Below are positions 1 to 13,100 of a DNA stretch of 64,000 nt, one piece after another; positions within the stretch are counted from its first letter, which is position 1, and each line of letters opens with the position of its first letter. The notes beneath the pieces were generated by a model. That model ran no database searches, was not told where the DNA came from, and was given only the letters and a program-made list of their open reading frames with translations. The position numbers and the translations under genes are program-made. The stretch lies in assembly GCA_026874595.1 (NCBI GenBank), contig CM049318.1:60916250-60980249 (forward strand). The letters are read 5' to 3'. This DNA is from Sipunculus nudus. Lineage: Eukaryota > Annelida > Sipuncula > Golfingiida > Sipunculidae.

Positions 1-439
1 GCTTTCGACATGTTTCAAGCAGTAAGTAGCCAAACTACCCTTACTGTGCCAGAGAACCAAGGCTTCGCTGATGGCTGAGTTAGACAGCATCTACTAACGT
101 GTTGGGCGGAGCTCGAAACTGAAGGAACTGACATGGGTTTCCACAAACAAACTGTGGATGCTAGGTGAGGAACCCTGGGTAACAGAGAGGGGCTATTCCA
201 ATTTTAATCTGTGTTGGAGAAAACACAAAGGTGAGAGGATATAGCACGGTCAGTGGTGACCTATGTTAGTTCACTTATTGAAACAAATATTTTCTTCATT
301 TAGACAACACTTTACAGCCAAGAAGTACAATGTTTCATAAAAATAAAGATTAACCATTTAATATGTTATGTACTTTCTAAAACCATGTACCATGTATGAA
401 CAAGATTCCGTTTGGACTCACAATAGTGGTAAATCTATT

Positions 440-1075
440 ATTTTTTACCTTTTTTTGTATGTTTCAATAAAAATGTCATATGATCAGGGAAAAGCATGAT
501 AATAAGGCCAAAATAAAAAAAAAAAGGTATGGTTCTTAGGCACTTTTTTTCAGAAATCAATGCGGGTTGGCGGTTTTTTAATATTTAATATTTTGGGATG
601 TTTCGATAAAAATGACAAATGATTAGGGAAAAGCATGATAATAACATATTTATTTTGCTAAACAAGTAAAAGCCCTACATAAAAAAGGAAATTGTATGAT
701 TTTATCTCCTTGAAAGCAATGTCCGAGTGGTTGCAGCACTAAATTGGTAAGTTTATATTGAAAATAAAAATAAAAATTTTTGATGTAGGGGTTTAAAATT
801 GATGCCGGCGGTGCCTGAGAACCATACCTTTTATTTTTTTTGGCCCAACAGATTTTTTTTTGCTGAACAGGTAAAAGCACTACATAAAAAAGGTAATATT
901 ATCAAAATTGTATGATTTTATATTCTTGAAAGAAATGTCCGAGCAGCTGGACCTCAAAATTTGTCAGTTTCTATTGAAAATCAAAATAATTTTTTTTATT
1001 CAGGGGGTAAAAATTGATGCGCAGGGTGCCTTAGAACCTTACCTTTTATTTTTTTTTTGGCCTTATAGAATGAAT
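440..1075. repeat. Duplicated repeat of about 213 bp with a foldback
   Basis: Two diverged copies run from about 652 to 848 and 863 to 1053; both contain a run like GTAAAAGCCCTACATAAAAA and end in ACCTTTTATTTTTTTT. A third partial copy near 440-560 lies partly in inverted orientation: GGTATGGTTCTTAGGCAC at about 528 pairs with GTGCCTGAGAACCATACC at about 811. It sits in the MINDY3 intron after exon 10. It was probably produced by a non-autonomous transposon, class unknown. Confidence 0.6.
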
Positions 1076-1111
1076 GTAAAATTTATTTAAAGTTATAAAC
1101 TATATACTTAC

Positions 1112-1187
1112 TATTCTGGTGGCTCTGACACCAAGTCAAGACAGGCCAGCAGGTGCTGAAGTTGCTCCGCTGAGATGAAACCGTTAC
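1112..1187 (-). CDS. MINDY3: MINDY3 exon 10, second half of EF-hand-like loop
   Basis: Encodes GNGFISAEQLQHLLACLDLV and SEPPEY, continuing the DPEGNGFIS loop begun in exon 9 and matching the family's LDLVSDPEY. Position 12 of the loop is Gln rather than Glu, so calcium binding may be weak (inference). The donor is TA/GTAAGT, so the apparent TAG after PPE is the donor and not a stop. Confidence 0.9.
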
Positions 1188-4100
1188 CTACAACACATCA
1201 TCACACTGTCATCAGTCACAGCTACTCATGTCTTCAACTTTTTTGTTTGAGGTCAACGCCTCCATTTTTTAAAATGCTAGCTTAGCTAGTTATGTGTAAA
1301 TCTGCAGAATTCAATTTCTGTTAGACTACTTGACAGGGCAGTATTACATCCTTCTCATTTTATATCCTGGTGTTAACTAGGCCCAGTAACTACAGCACCT
1401 GCAGGCCCTTGGTGTTTATAATGTAAATGAAATGCTGTTTTCAAATTTATATGGTACATGCCTCAATATACACCAAAATTTAAACAATGCTTGTACAATT
1501 CTGAATCAAAAAACTCCATGAAGCTACTATAACGGTAAAGCAGACCTTGCCACCAAACAGTGTAAGTGACATTTATGGTGAGCTGAATGGGCCAATTTTG
1601 TTCAGATTTTACATGCTAACAGGAATTTATGGGTCCATGAAGCACATTATTTAAACAATGCTTGTACAATTCTGAATCAAAGAACTCCATAAAGCTACTC
1701 CAACAGTAAAGCAGACCTTGCCATCAAACAGTGTAAGTGTAAGTGACATTTATGGTGAGCTGAATGGGCCAATTTTGTTCAGATTTTACATGCTAACAGG
1801 AATTTATGGGTCCATGAAGCACATTATTTAAACAATGCTTGTACAATTCTGAATCGAATAACTCCATGAAGCTACTATAACAGTAAAGTTGACCTTGCCA
1901 CCAAACAGTGGAAGTGACATTTATGGTGAGCTGAATGGGCCAATTTTGTTCAGATTTTACATGCTAACAGGAATTTATGGGTCCATGAAGCACATTATTT
2001 AAACAATGCTTGTACAATTCTGAATCGAATAACTCCATGAAGCTACTATAACAGTAAAGCAGACCTTGCCATCAAACTGTGTAAGTGACATTTATGGTGA
2101 GCTGAATGGGCCAATTTTGTTCAGATTTTACATGCTAACAGGAATTTATGGGTCCATGAAGCACATTATTTAAACAATGCTTGTACAATTCTGAATCGAA
2201 TAACTCCATGAAGCTACTATAACAGTAAAGTTGACCTTGCCACCAAACAGTGTAAGTGACATTTATGGTGAGCTGAATAGGCCAATTTTGTTCAGATTTT
2301 ACATGCTAACAGGAATTTATGGGTCCATGAAGCACATTATTTAAACAATGCTTGTACAATTCTGAATCGAATAACTCCATGAAGCTACTATAACAGTAAA
2401 GTTGACCTTGCCACCAAACAGTGTAAGTGACATTTATGGTGAGCTGAATGGGCCAATTTTGTTCAGATTTTACATGCTAACAGGAATTTATGGGTCCATG
2501 AAGCACATTATTTAAACAATGCTTGTACAATTCTGAATCGAATAACTCCATGAAGCTACTATAACAGTAAAGCAGACCTTGCCACCAAACAGTGTAAGTG
2601 ACATTTATGGTGAGCTGAATGGGCCAATTTTGTTCAGATTTTACATGCTAACAGGAACGCATGTGTCCATGAAGCACATTATTTTACTTTGCTGTCCAAC
2701 AATATATTTATGTTCCACAGCCTGGAAAAATCATAAGAGTCTGAATTTCCGAGAGCTCAGAATCATGTTTATACTTCATGGTTCACAGAATATAGGTCTT
2801 AGTCGAAAGGTAACCTGGTGACCCAGGTTCCATCCCAGGTGTAGCTATGAGAGTGGGTTGTAGTAGTCCTTTCAAGGCCTGTGCTTTTCTCTGGGTTGTC
2901 TGGTTTCCGCCATCCATACAAACAATCTCATCTCCTTTGGTATAAATGAGTTTGAGTACCTGTTTGTTCTGCATTTAAGAGACTGCAGCTTTCCTTCAGA
3001 TGATTTTAGCCAGACAATATAATAACTGAGCAAGCTTTTACCATCAACAATATTATTTCATCATATCCAAAACTTTATTTTCATAAATAACATTTATGTC
3101 CTCCAAATTAAAACCAATAACGTTTTCTGCTATTTTCTTATCTGTTCAATTTTCTTTTTGTTTTAATGGTCAGATTGCCCCACCAGCATATCAAAGCATG
3201 AGATATCACACTCTGGACCATGGAAGAATAGAATAACCTTCGACAAAAAGATTATAAAAAAGACAAGCTTACCTTCAGGATCAAACTGACTAAAGGTTTT
3301 CTTTGCTATCAAATCAGGGGTCTCCCTCACTACCAGATGCTCTTCCTTAAAATAAAACATCAAAACCCATCAGCACTTAATATATCAGGGCTTGTGCTAA
3401 TACAAGGACTGAGCATATCCAGAGTTTGAAATTTTAGAGGCCCACAGACTTTGCTGTTCCATAACTTTAAAAACAAATTTTAAACCCTGCATAGCTGTCT
3501 CACCATTAAATATATCTAGAAACTACCAAACCGCCACGCTGAGGAGGACTATGAGGTCAAGGGTATATTAAGAAAAAACAGCAGTCTGACATATACACTG
3601 CTTGCGATGCCTAAATCATTTGTCTACAAACAAAATTTTCTTAATGTGTACACTGGAAAACCAGTGCCTATGCTGACATTCATACTGTGGCCGATGTTTA
3701 ATTGTGTTCATTCACAAATGCTGTTTCAGTGTATCACATTCTCACCATCTGATAAAAATTATTCCCATCTGTGGAAGCAGCTGTATCTGCATTATCTGAT
3801 ATTCCTGTACTGATATGTTGATAATATATGTCATCTCATTATTTGGTTTTCTGGGCTCTGATTGGCTAACCACTGCATAAATAACCACTGGTTCATTATT
3901 CAAATTTCATGAAGCATGGGGGTAACAGCATGGCACACTTGAACAATATGAGTAAAAGATTGTCTTAACTCAGCATATACTTGCATATATCATATCAATG
4001 AATTAAGTATTGTGATGCATATTGTATTGTGATATAATGTATCATTAAAGACCTGAAATTTACATAAACTGTTGCATTCATGGATACTTACTTTAAGTAA

Positions 4101-7100
4101 ATTAACACCAGGTGGCACTGAGTATCATATTACATTAACACAGAAACTGTTTTTTATCATATAGTAATAGGGTATCACATAATATGGTTATCTGATTTGA
4201 CAGTATTATCTGTAAGTAAAATAAAATGAAGGCAGCCCTTACCTTGGAGAATAAAACTGTCAGATGAGTTTCACTTCCTAATAACCAGATGGGGTATTTA
4301 GGATTTTTTAAATTCCAGCCTACCTACAGTAATCACAGAATACAGTAAAATAAAATTATTAGCTGTAACTCCTAAAATTATTGTACAAAAACAGTACATG
4401 TGTTTAAAAAAAGTATTTCATTCAATACATTAATGTACACATGCAATACCTAATTAAGGCATCATACCTTAAAGTAAATGTCTGGTGAAGAATCAGTTTG
4501 TACCAGTACTTACAATAACTAGAATACGGGTAGTCGACAAGGGACTACATGTATCCGCCAAAATCACAGTGGGACGGGTGTAGTGAGGCATGGATTGAAT
4601 GGCAAGGGGAATAGAGTTAGATGTGTTACATATTAGCATTGATGTCTGCCATGTAAACATGATTGTAGGTGGCGCCACCTGTTATTTGAATGAGAAACTA
4701 TCCCAGATGTTTATACATACAAAATTTCAGGTGGATAAGTCAAACCACTGCTGGAATATGAGTGATTTTAATATCCCATAGCAGACAAACAGATGGACAC
4801 TGCGCAAAAATGGTTGCAGGTGGCGCCACAAGTTTGTTGTATGATAAAGAGCTATGTGAGATCTAAACACATGCAAATTTTCAGGAAGATAAATCACACC
4901 AGTCCAGAGATATTACCATGGATATCTGCAGTATGAACGTGAACGTAGGTGGCGCCACCTGTCATAAAATCAAGAAAGCTATCCAGGATGTATATGCATG
5001 CCGACTACAGGTGAATTAATCTAACCACTGCAAAGATTTGATTTTAACCAAAGTCAGACAAACAGATGGACACTGTGCAAAAATGGTTGCAGGTGGCGCC
5101 ACCATTTTTGTGTATGTAATTAGGCTATCCAGGGGATACATTTGTGCAAAATTGTTTTCCTATATTGTCAAATGAGTCCGAAGATATGTGGATTAATGTG
5201 TCAAAACAGATGCACAGATGGACGCACTGGAGAGAGGAAAGGTCAGAGGTCAATGCCAAATGGATAGGCACCAGTTCACATGTGACCCGATAACTGGTGA
5301 AAGTTTCAGAAAAATCGGTCCAGTGGTCACAGAGGAATTCTCCAGATGAATACGGCGGCAGCTGAACCCGGTCAAAAACATAGTATCCCCAATACTTTGT
5401 TTTGGCGGATACAAATACACAATTTCCTGGATTACAAAAATTTCAGGACTGTAACTTTCATATAGGTACAAGGTTGACCTATTTCCTATAGCACATATAA
5501 AATCCAGAATAAGACATTTTTGTCTTTAAAATTTATTTTGAGTTTTGCTTTACTGATGTAATCTCCTGTTCTGCTCATCTGAATAAATGTAAAAACACAT
5601 TTTTTTTAAAACATGGCTTATTTGTTTATAATCCTTTCCTGTTTCAACTTTTTTGCCATTTCTCTGTATTTGCTTTATTATGTACAGGGCTGGCTATTGA
5701 CACAAAATTAGTTTGTAAAACTAGAATACAGGTAGTCGACAAGCGACTACGTGTATCCGCCAAAATCAGAGTGGGACAGGTGAAGTGAGGCATGGATTGA
5801 ATGGCAAGGGGAAATAGAGTTAGATGAGTTGCATATTAGCATGGATGTCTGCAGCCGAAATGTGTATGTTGGTTGCGCCACCTACCACAAAATCCAGAAA
5901 GCTGTCCAAATTATATACACATGCAAAATTTTAGGCAGATAAGTCAAACCACTACATGTATATGGGAGTTTTTATCCCACAGCAGACAAACAGATGGACT
6001 TGTGCAAAAATGGTTGCAGGTGGCGTCACCAATTTTGTGTATGATTAAGAGCTATGTGAAATCTTTACACATGCAAATTTTCAGGTGGATATGTCCAACC
6101 AGTCTTGAGATATAAGCCTGAATATATAGTAAGTTTCAGAAAAATCAGTCCAGTAGTCTTAGAAGAGTTCTCCGGAAACGAATACGGTGCAGCGGCGGAA
6201 CCCGATCAAAAACATAGTATCCGCAAAACTTTACTTTGGCAGATACAATAATACTATGGAATTTCATCAAATAATAAAGTTTGCATCATTTTGTCCTAAA
6301 ATATGTGAGGTATGAGTCAGTGCTGAAAAACAACATGACCCAATTTTTAGCAGTTTGGTCGATTCTTGACTTCCAGTTGTGCAAGTTTTGATCTAACTTC
6401 CACAGGTCAAGAATATGGTTCAGCCAATGGCTGATATGATTAAATGAAGTCAAGTTTTACAAACTTGTGCACAGCATATGCTTCCTCTCATTTATATCCT
6501 GGTGTCACCCAGACAAAGTAACTACAAACCTTGTGTGTGTAATCATACCTATTGCTGTGTCATAACACTGAGTGAAACCCCTCCCCCCCCAAAGTCGCAC
6601 TTGTTTGTAAGTGAACTGTGGCTGTGGGACATTTTACCCATTAAAAATCATTCTTGACTTGCAGTGAGAATGAAACATACCTATCAAAGGTGTCTTTTTT
6701 ATTTTACCCTGCTAGAAAACCATGTATATGACATATCTGTCGTGACTTTGAAACTTGTATGCTAAAAACGGAACCTGGTGTAAGACACGATTATCTGTAT
6801 TTACCATAAACTTTGCCATTTTAAACAGCTGTTTCGTCATTTTTAAACTGGATTAGTATGTGTAAGGAAAACAACAAGCTGTGTATGACAAAGCAGACAT
6901 TTCAGACCCAGCATTAGGCGGCCTGTTTACAACTTTCATACAATCAGGTTAGGTTGATAAGATGTCCCCATGGACATTTCACATGTCTTGAGTGCAAAAC
7001 ACTAGGTTGTTTTTGTGTCGCAAGTGCTACACACTTGTGGGGGGCTCTTTAGACCTGCAGAGCACTCTTGGTTAGGGCAAACTGTGAAAAATCTCACAAC

Positions 7101-10100
7101 TCCTTAACTGAGTTTTGTACTCATGATCTCTGAGTTTTGAGTCCTGTGCTCTACCCCCCCCCCCCCCCCCCACCCCCCAATCTTTTAATTATCTTTTTCC
7201 TGAAAGTATCAATTAAGAAATTCCATATTAACCTCCAGGCCCTGTTTATGTATTCATTATTCTGGGACTACAAAACCTTTGTCTAACAATGAATGTGTAA
7301 GATATCTTACCTCACAGTATCGTAAATGCTCTAATAATGACAAAAATCCTACAGTAGCTTGTCCATGTATGCCCTGGAGTTCTGAAAAATTAGCAGATAT
7401 ACTTGTAACAATGTCACACATGTTCTATGGTTGGTCAATTATGTAAAGAAAAAATAGACAGATTAAAGATTAAGAGCATGGGGGAAATTAGCTCACTCAA
7501 CAAATTTCACTAAGAGGAAGGCCCATGCACATTATTGATGATATTTTGTCATCTTTATGCTAAAAATAAAAAAAAAGAATTACTGCAGCTATCTTTTTGT
7601 TTGTGAGGGTTTAAAATTTGCCAGAAAGTGAAATTATCGCAAAAATAAAACCATCATGATAGGAGATCCTGTATTTTACGTAAAATCAAAGATTTCTCTT
7701 ATAAATGATACCCTATCTTTCAAATTATCTGCCAATTAATTAACATTAATTGCTAGCCGGTCAATAATCAATTAGGTCCTGGTCAAGTTAATACAATTTT
7801 TTGCAAATATGACTTAATATAATTCATATAATAATAATGGATATCCTATGTCTGGATTATGGTGAGATTGAAAACAAATAAAAAAGTAAAAATCGAGAAA
7901 TCTTATCCCCACGAACATGAAGCCAACCACAGTACACTGACCGTGCAGCTGACCCACAGGCAAAATGTGCTCTGAGTTTCCCTCTAATGTCTTAAAGTGG
8001 CCCAATCACCTATCTAACCTCTATAAACTAAAGGTAATCCCTTGGAGCTTTTATAAAAATAGATGTGGATATCACTGCAAACAGGCTGCTTGTTTTGTTT
8101 ATATCAATGTGTTTATTATATGTTGGGGCCTGCCATATTATAATAATTATCAACAAAATTCAACAAGGGCATCTGGCAGCAAGTCCGATAAGCCAGAGCT
8201 TTGCAAATGGCATTTTACATCAAGTGACCTTTCTACCTCTGCATATATGCAACCTACCACCTCAGGGTTACATGTTTCTCCCCTTTGTCAACATTGCTGT
8301 GTTAACAAACATGTTGTTGATAATCAAGTTTAAACGTCCTTCATGAAGGCTTTATATGAACTTATCATTACAAAAATTACCCTTAGATCATTAATATATA
8401 CACACAGAGCAAGCCAGAAATCACATAAATTCTTTTTAAAAAGGTAGGTGAATTGGCACCTTTAATGACAGGTATGACATCTGGATTATTACCAGTCAAA
8501 CTGATAGAAAACCTGAAATCCAGGAGGCTTATAAATACCATTCTCACACAGTGGTTATACACTGCAGTCATCCATGACATCCTTTCGTTTAACTGCTTCT
8601 TTCTATGTCAAGGTTCTCTGGGCATATACCAGGGTGCATACAGGGCAAAGAATTGTAATCAGACCACTGATATTGCATTGTGCATCCAGCCCAAATTTTA
8701 AACATGCGACACCCTCTTTCTTTGGATGATTTAAACAGGACATCAGCTCTCATTAGTCTGATTCCAAAATGGATATTATCAGACCAATGAGAGCGGGTGT
8801 TGTATGTTTAAAATTTTTGCCTTAATGCACAATTCAATACCACGCTCGCTGTGTGAGGGGTGTAGGAGGCCTAATAATTTCTTATTTCTCATTACACTCC
8901 TCATACAGTGGTTATACACTGCAGTAGTTCTACAGCTCCTTTGCTTCACCCGCTGCTTTTAATATAGCAAAGATTCTCTGGGTTTAATCACCAGGGCTGG
9001 CACAGAGTAAAAAATATTTTCAATCAGACACCTCACACAGCAGTTAATACACTACAGTTGTTCTATATCTCCTTTACTTTAACCACTTACCAATCACAAA
9101 TGACATGATAGGCGAACTACTTACTGAGTCCTTCGACCTCCTTGTCATTGTCCCACACGTTAGACACCGCCCGGCCTGTCAACATCAGATTGGTCACACT
9201 CTGACTGAAAAGTAAACATGAATGAGAGTGAATCAGAGTGTATCAGAGTGAATCAGAGTGAATCATAGTGTATCCGAGTGAATCAGAGTGCACCACAGGC
9301 TGTCATATAACCTGAAAAGCAAGACTTACATTGATAAAGTACATGATACTTTAGTTGGTGAGCTTTTAAAATTTCCAAAATATAAATTTTTTTTGCAAAA
9401 ATTAAACCTTTTTGAATAATAAATCCTAGCTACACATATGAACAGTTGTTTATACTCATAAATAGCTCAGATAAACAATTTGCCCTTACAAACGATGGTA
9501 AAGAATCCTTAAAAAATTATTAACGTGATCCATATTACCTGCAGAATTTAATGGACTGCTTCGCTTACACTGCAACCAATTACTTCAGATTCCATTCATA
9601 ATAATTAGTAAACTTGCTGAATGAGCAGAATGACAAATCACCCAAATAACCTACCTATCAAAGAACCAACCAATGATGATAAAATCAGAATAACTCCTCA
9701 CTGAGGTATAATTTCACAAAGTACCGGTATTTATGTTACTGATTATGTTTACAGAAGGATACAGCATATCACTTACCTACCATGTCCATAAATACCATCT
9801 ATAAGTGCCTCTCTTGGGTCTTCAACTTCATTTTTTATTTGTTCTATACCCTGAAAAAGATATTAACCCAATCAGTGAAGTTCATTTTTATTTGCTCCAT
9901 ACCCTGAAGGAGACATTAACCAATCATTGAAGTTTCATCTTTATTTGCTCCATACCCTGAAAAAGAAATAACCAATCACTGGACTTCATCTTTAATTTGT
10001 TCTTTACCCTTAAAAAGAAATCAACCAGTCACAGAAGTTCATTTTTTATTTTCTCTTTCCCTTATAAAGAAATTAACCAATCACTGTAGTTAATTTATTT

Positions 10101-13100
10101 ATTTGCTCTTTACCCTTAAAAAGAAATCAACCAATCACTGAAGTCCATTTTTTATTTGCTCTTTACCCTTATAAAGAAATCAACCAATCACCAAGGTTCA
10201 TTTATTATTTTTTCTATACCCTTAAATCAATGTGCTCCATTTTTCATTTTCAGTGTCCCCTGAAACAGATATATGCAACACGGGCACAGAATCCATCAAT
10301 AACAAGGACCATTAGTTATATGAAACTTTTACTGAGCACACACTGACATGTGTATCCCCAGACATAGTAGGGCCCCCCCCCCACTTTAAGAATAGGCCCC
10401 CATTTTTAGCAGCATATACTGACACTTGGCAAGCAATTATTGTTTCTTCCATCTATCAATTCACAATCTTTTTGAAGATGTTGGTCCTGTGACCTTGACC
10501 TTTGACCTCATGACCCCAACATCAATTGGGGTCTTGCTTTTCCAATGGGACATATACAAGTCAAGTTTGAAATCCATACATCAATAAAAGCAGGAATTAT
10601 CATCCAGAAACTAATTTTTGGACAGATGGCTCCTGTGACCTTCACCTTTGACCTTGTGACCTCAAAATTGAAAGGGTTCTTCCTCTCTTGGCAGGTGAAC
10701 TATATTTGCAAGATGAAAGATCTGAGATGAAATGTTTGTTTGAAAATGCATCCACATCTTTTTAAAGATGTGTCCTGTGACCTTGACCTTTGACCTCATG
10801 ACCCCAAAATCAATTCGGGTCTTGTTTTTCCAATGGGACATAAATAAGTCAAGTTTGAAATCCATACATCAATAAAAGCAGGAATTATTATCCAGAAACT
10901 AATTTTTGGACAGATGGCTCCTGTGACCTTCACCTTTGACCTTAAAATTGATAGGGGTCTTCCTCTATTGGCAGATGAACTATATGTGCAAGATGAAAGG
11001 TCTGAGATGAAATGTTTGGCTGAAAATGCATCCACAATCTTTTTAAAGATGTGTCATGTGACCTTGACCTTTGACCTCATGACCCCAAATCAGAGTCTTG
11101 CTTTTTCAATGGGACATATATAAGTCAAGTTTGAAATCAATACATCAATAAAAGCAGGAATTATCATCCAGAAACTAATTTTTGGACAGATGGCTCCTGT
11201 GACCTTCACCTTTGACCTTGTGACCTCAAAATTGAAAGGGTTCTTCCTCTCTTGGCAGGTGAACTATATATTCAAGATGTAAGACCTGGGATGAAAGTTT
11301 GGCTTAAAATGCATCCACAGAATCTTTTAAGATGCGAGTCCAGTGACCTTGACCTTTGACCTCATGACCCTAGAACCTATAGGGTTCTTACTTTAGTGGT
11401 GGGCCATACATAAGTCACGTTTGAAATCCATATGGCTATCAACACAAGATATCATAAGAGGTGTGTGATTTTCACCAAATATGGACACATTAAAGGTCAA
11501 GGCCACTCTCATGGTAAAGGTCATGACCCAAATGTAAATAGACCTCATCCCATAACCCATCTCTCTACATGTGCATAAAATGAAAGAAATCTGTTGATTA
11601 GTTTTTGACTTATAATGCTTACAGTACTGTCAAGTGGCAATTATGGGGGTATTAAAAGGCGTAAAAACAAGAAAAGGATAATAGGTGGCGCCACCAGTTT
11701 CCGGTATATCTCAAGGCTATCCAAGATCTTCTGTTCCCTTGATTTTTTTAACCGGTCCATGCAAGCTTACTTGAGATATTTAAGAATTTGTGTTAATTTC
11801 AGCAAAAATGGACCTATTCAAGGTCACTCTCCTAGCATAGGTCATGACCCCATTTTAAATAGGCTTCGTCCTCTTACCTATATCTGTACAAATGTAAAGT
11901 TTGAAAAAGATCAGTGAAATATTTTTTGAGTTATCCTGCTCACAAGGTTTTTCTGCAGCGGCGGGACCGTTGTGAAACCATAGTATCCCAACTTTGTCTG
12001 GGGATACAATTAAATCTTATGTCAATTAAACCCATATATATCAAGGCATCCATCCAGCCTTAGAATGTATGGAGCAAGTGACCTACCTTTGTTAATACTA
12101 ATGAATACAGGAACAACAGAACTCCATAGTCTCCTGTGTAAACAGAGATGTACTCATCTAACGCGTCCTGAAGTTGTTGGCTTTGAGTATAGTTGCAGTA
12201 TCTGTAATGATGAAGACAGTGATTATGTTATTAAGGACATCATGTTTTATATTAATTATCTCAAACTGCAATACATGCTGCCTTGGTTTGTTCATGACAC
12301 AATACAACATGATATACACATACAGCTCAGGGCTTTCAATAGTCCTGAAGATAACTGGAGAGTCCGGGAGGCTCAGGTCAATAATTTTGGAGCATCAGAA
12401 GGGGAGGGGATCTATGTAAAATTTTGAAGGGTCGTGTTACTCGTGTAATATTGGAATTTTTTTTTATTTTAGGTCATTGTTATATCATAATTCATTGTAT
12501 TGATTAACATAGTGTGGTTATATTTTCATTATAAAGAAACAGCTATTGACTGTTGTAAGAGCTGGTTTGATCTCTCTCTCATACAGTCAGAAATTTGCTT
12601 GTTGAATACTCTGACCCCCAAACTGAGCTTTTAGGTTTTCTGGGATATGTGGGGGAAACCCCTTCGGGGAAGATGCTTACTTTAAATATTTGTGGAAACA
12701 TTCATGGCTGAGCTTTCTCTTCTTGGGGCTTTGGTCCGTTGCTGTTTGGTTACTCGGGTCATGAGACTTGTCCCCTTCGGAGCCTTCTTCGTAGATTACA
12801 AGAGTGAAATTGTCCCCGCTTGATGCTTGAATGAGAATCTCTGCCAGGGCACTTGATAAAATCTTATTAACATCAGATTCTGAAAGAAGAAGACCTTTCC
12901 AGTTTTCACGTCTGGGTTTATTACAAAAGCAAGCAGAGGTGCAATATTTTTCTGTATCAGGTCATATGTACATATGTACATGTGAAACAAAATACTTAAT
13001 TCTATGAGTCCAAAACTGGATAACAGTACAAGAATTCAACCTTATTCAGTCAAAGTTAATACTGATATCTGGGCTGGGGCCAGGTTTATGAACCTGTACC

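Noticed and set aside
1482-2684. 171-bp repeat as a relative of primate alpha satellite
   Set aside because: Only the period length agrees; the sequence shares no recognisable CENP-B box or alpha consensus.
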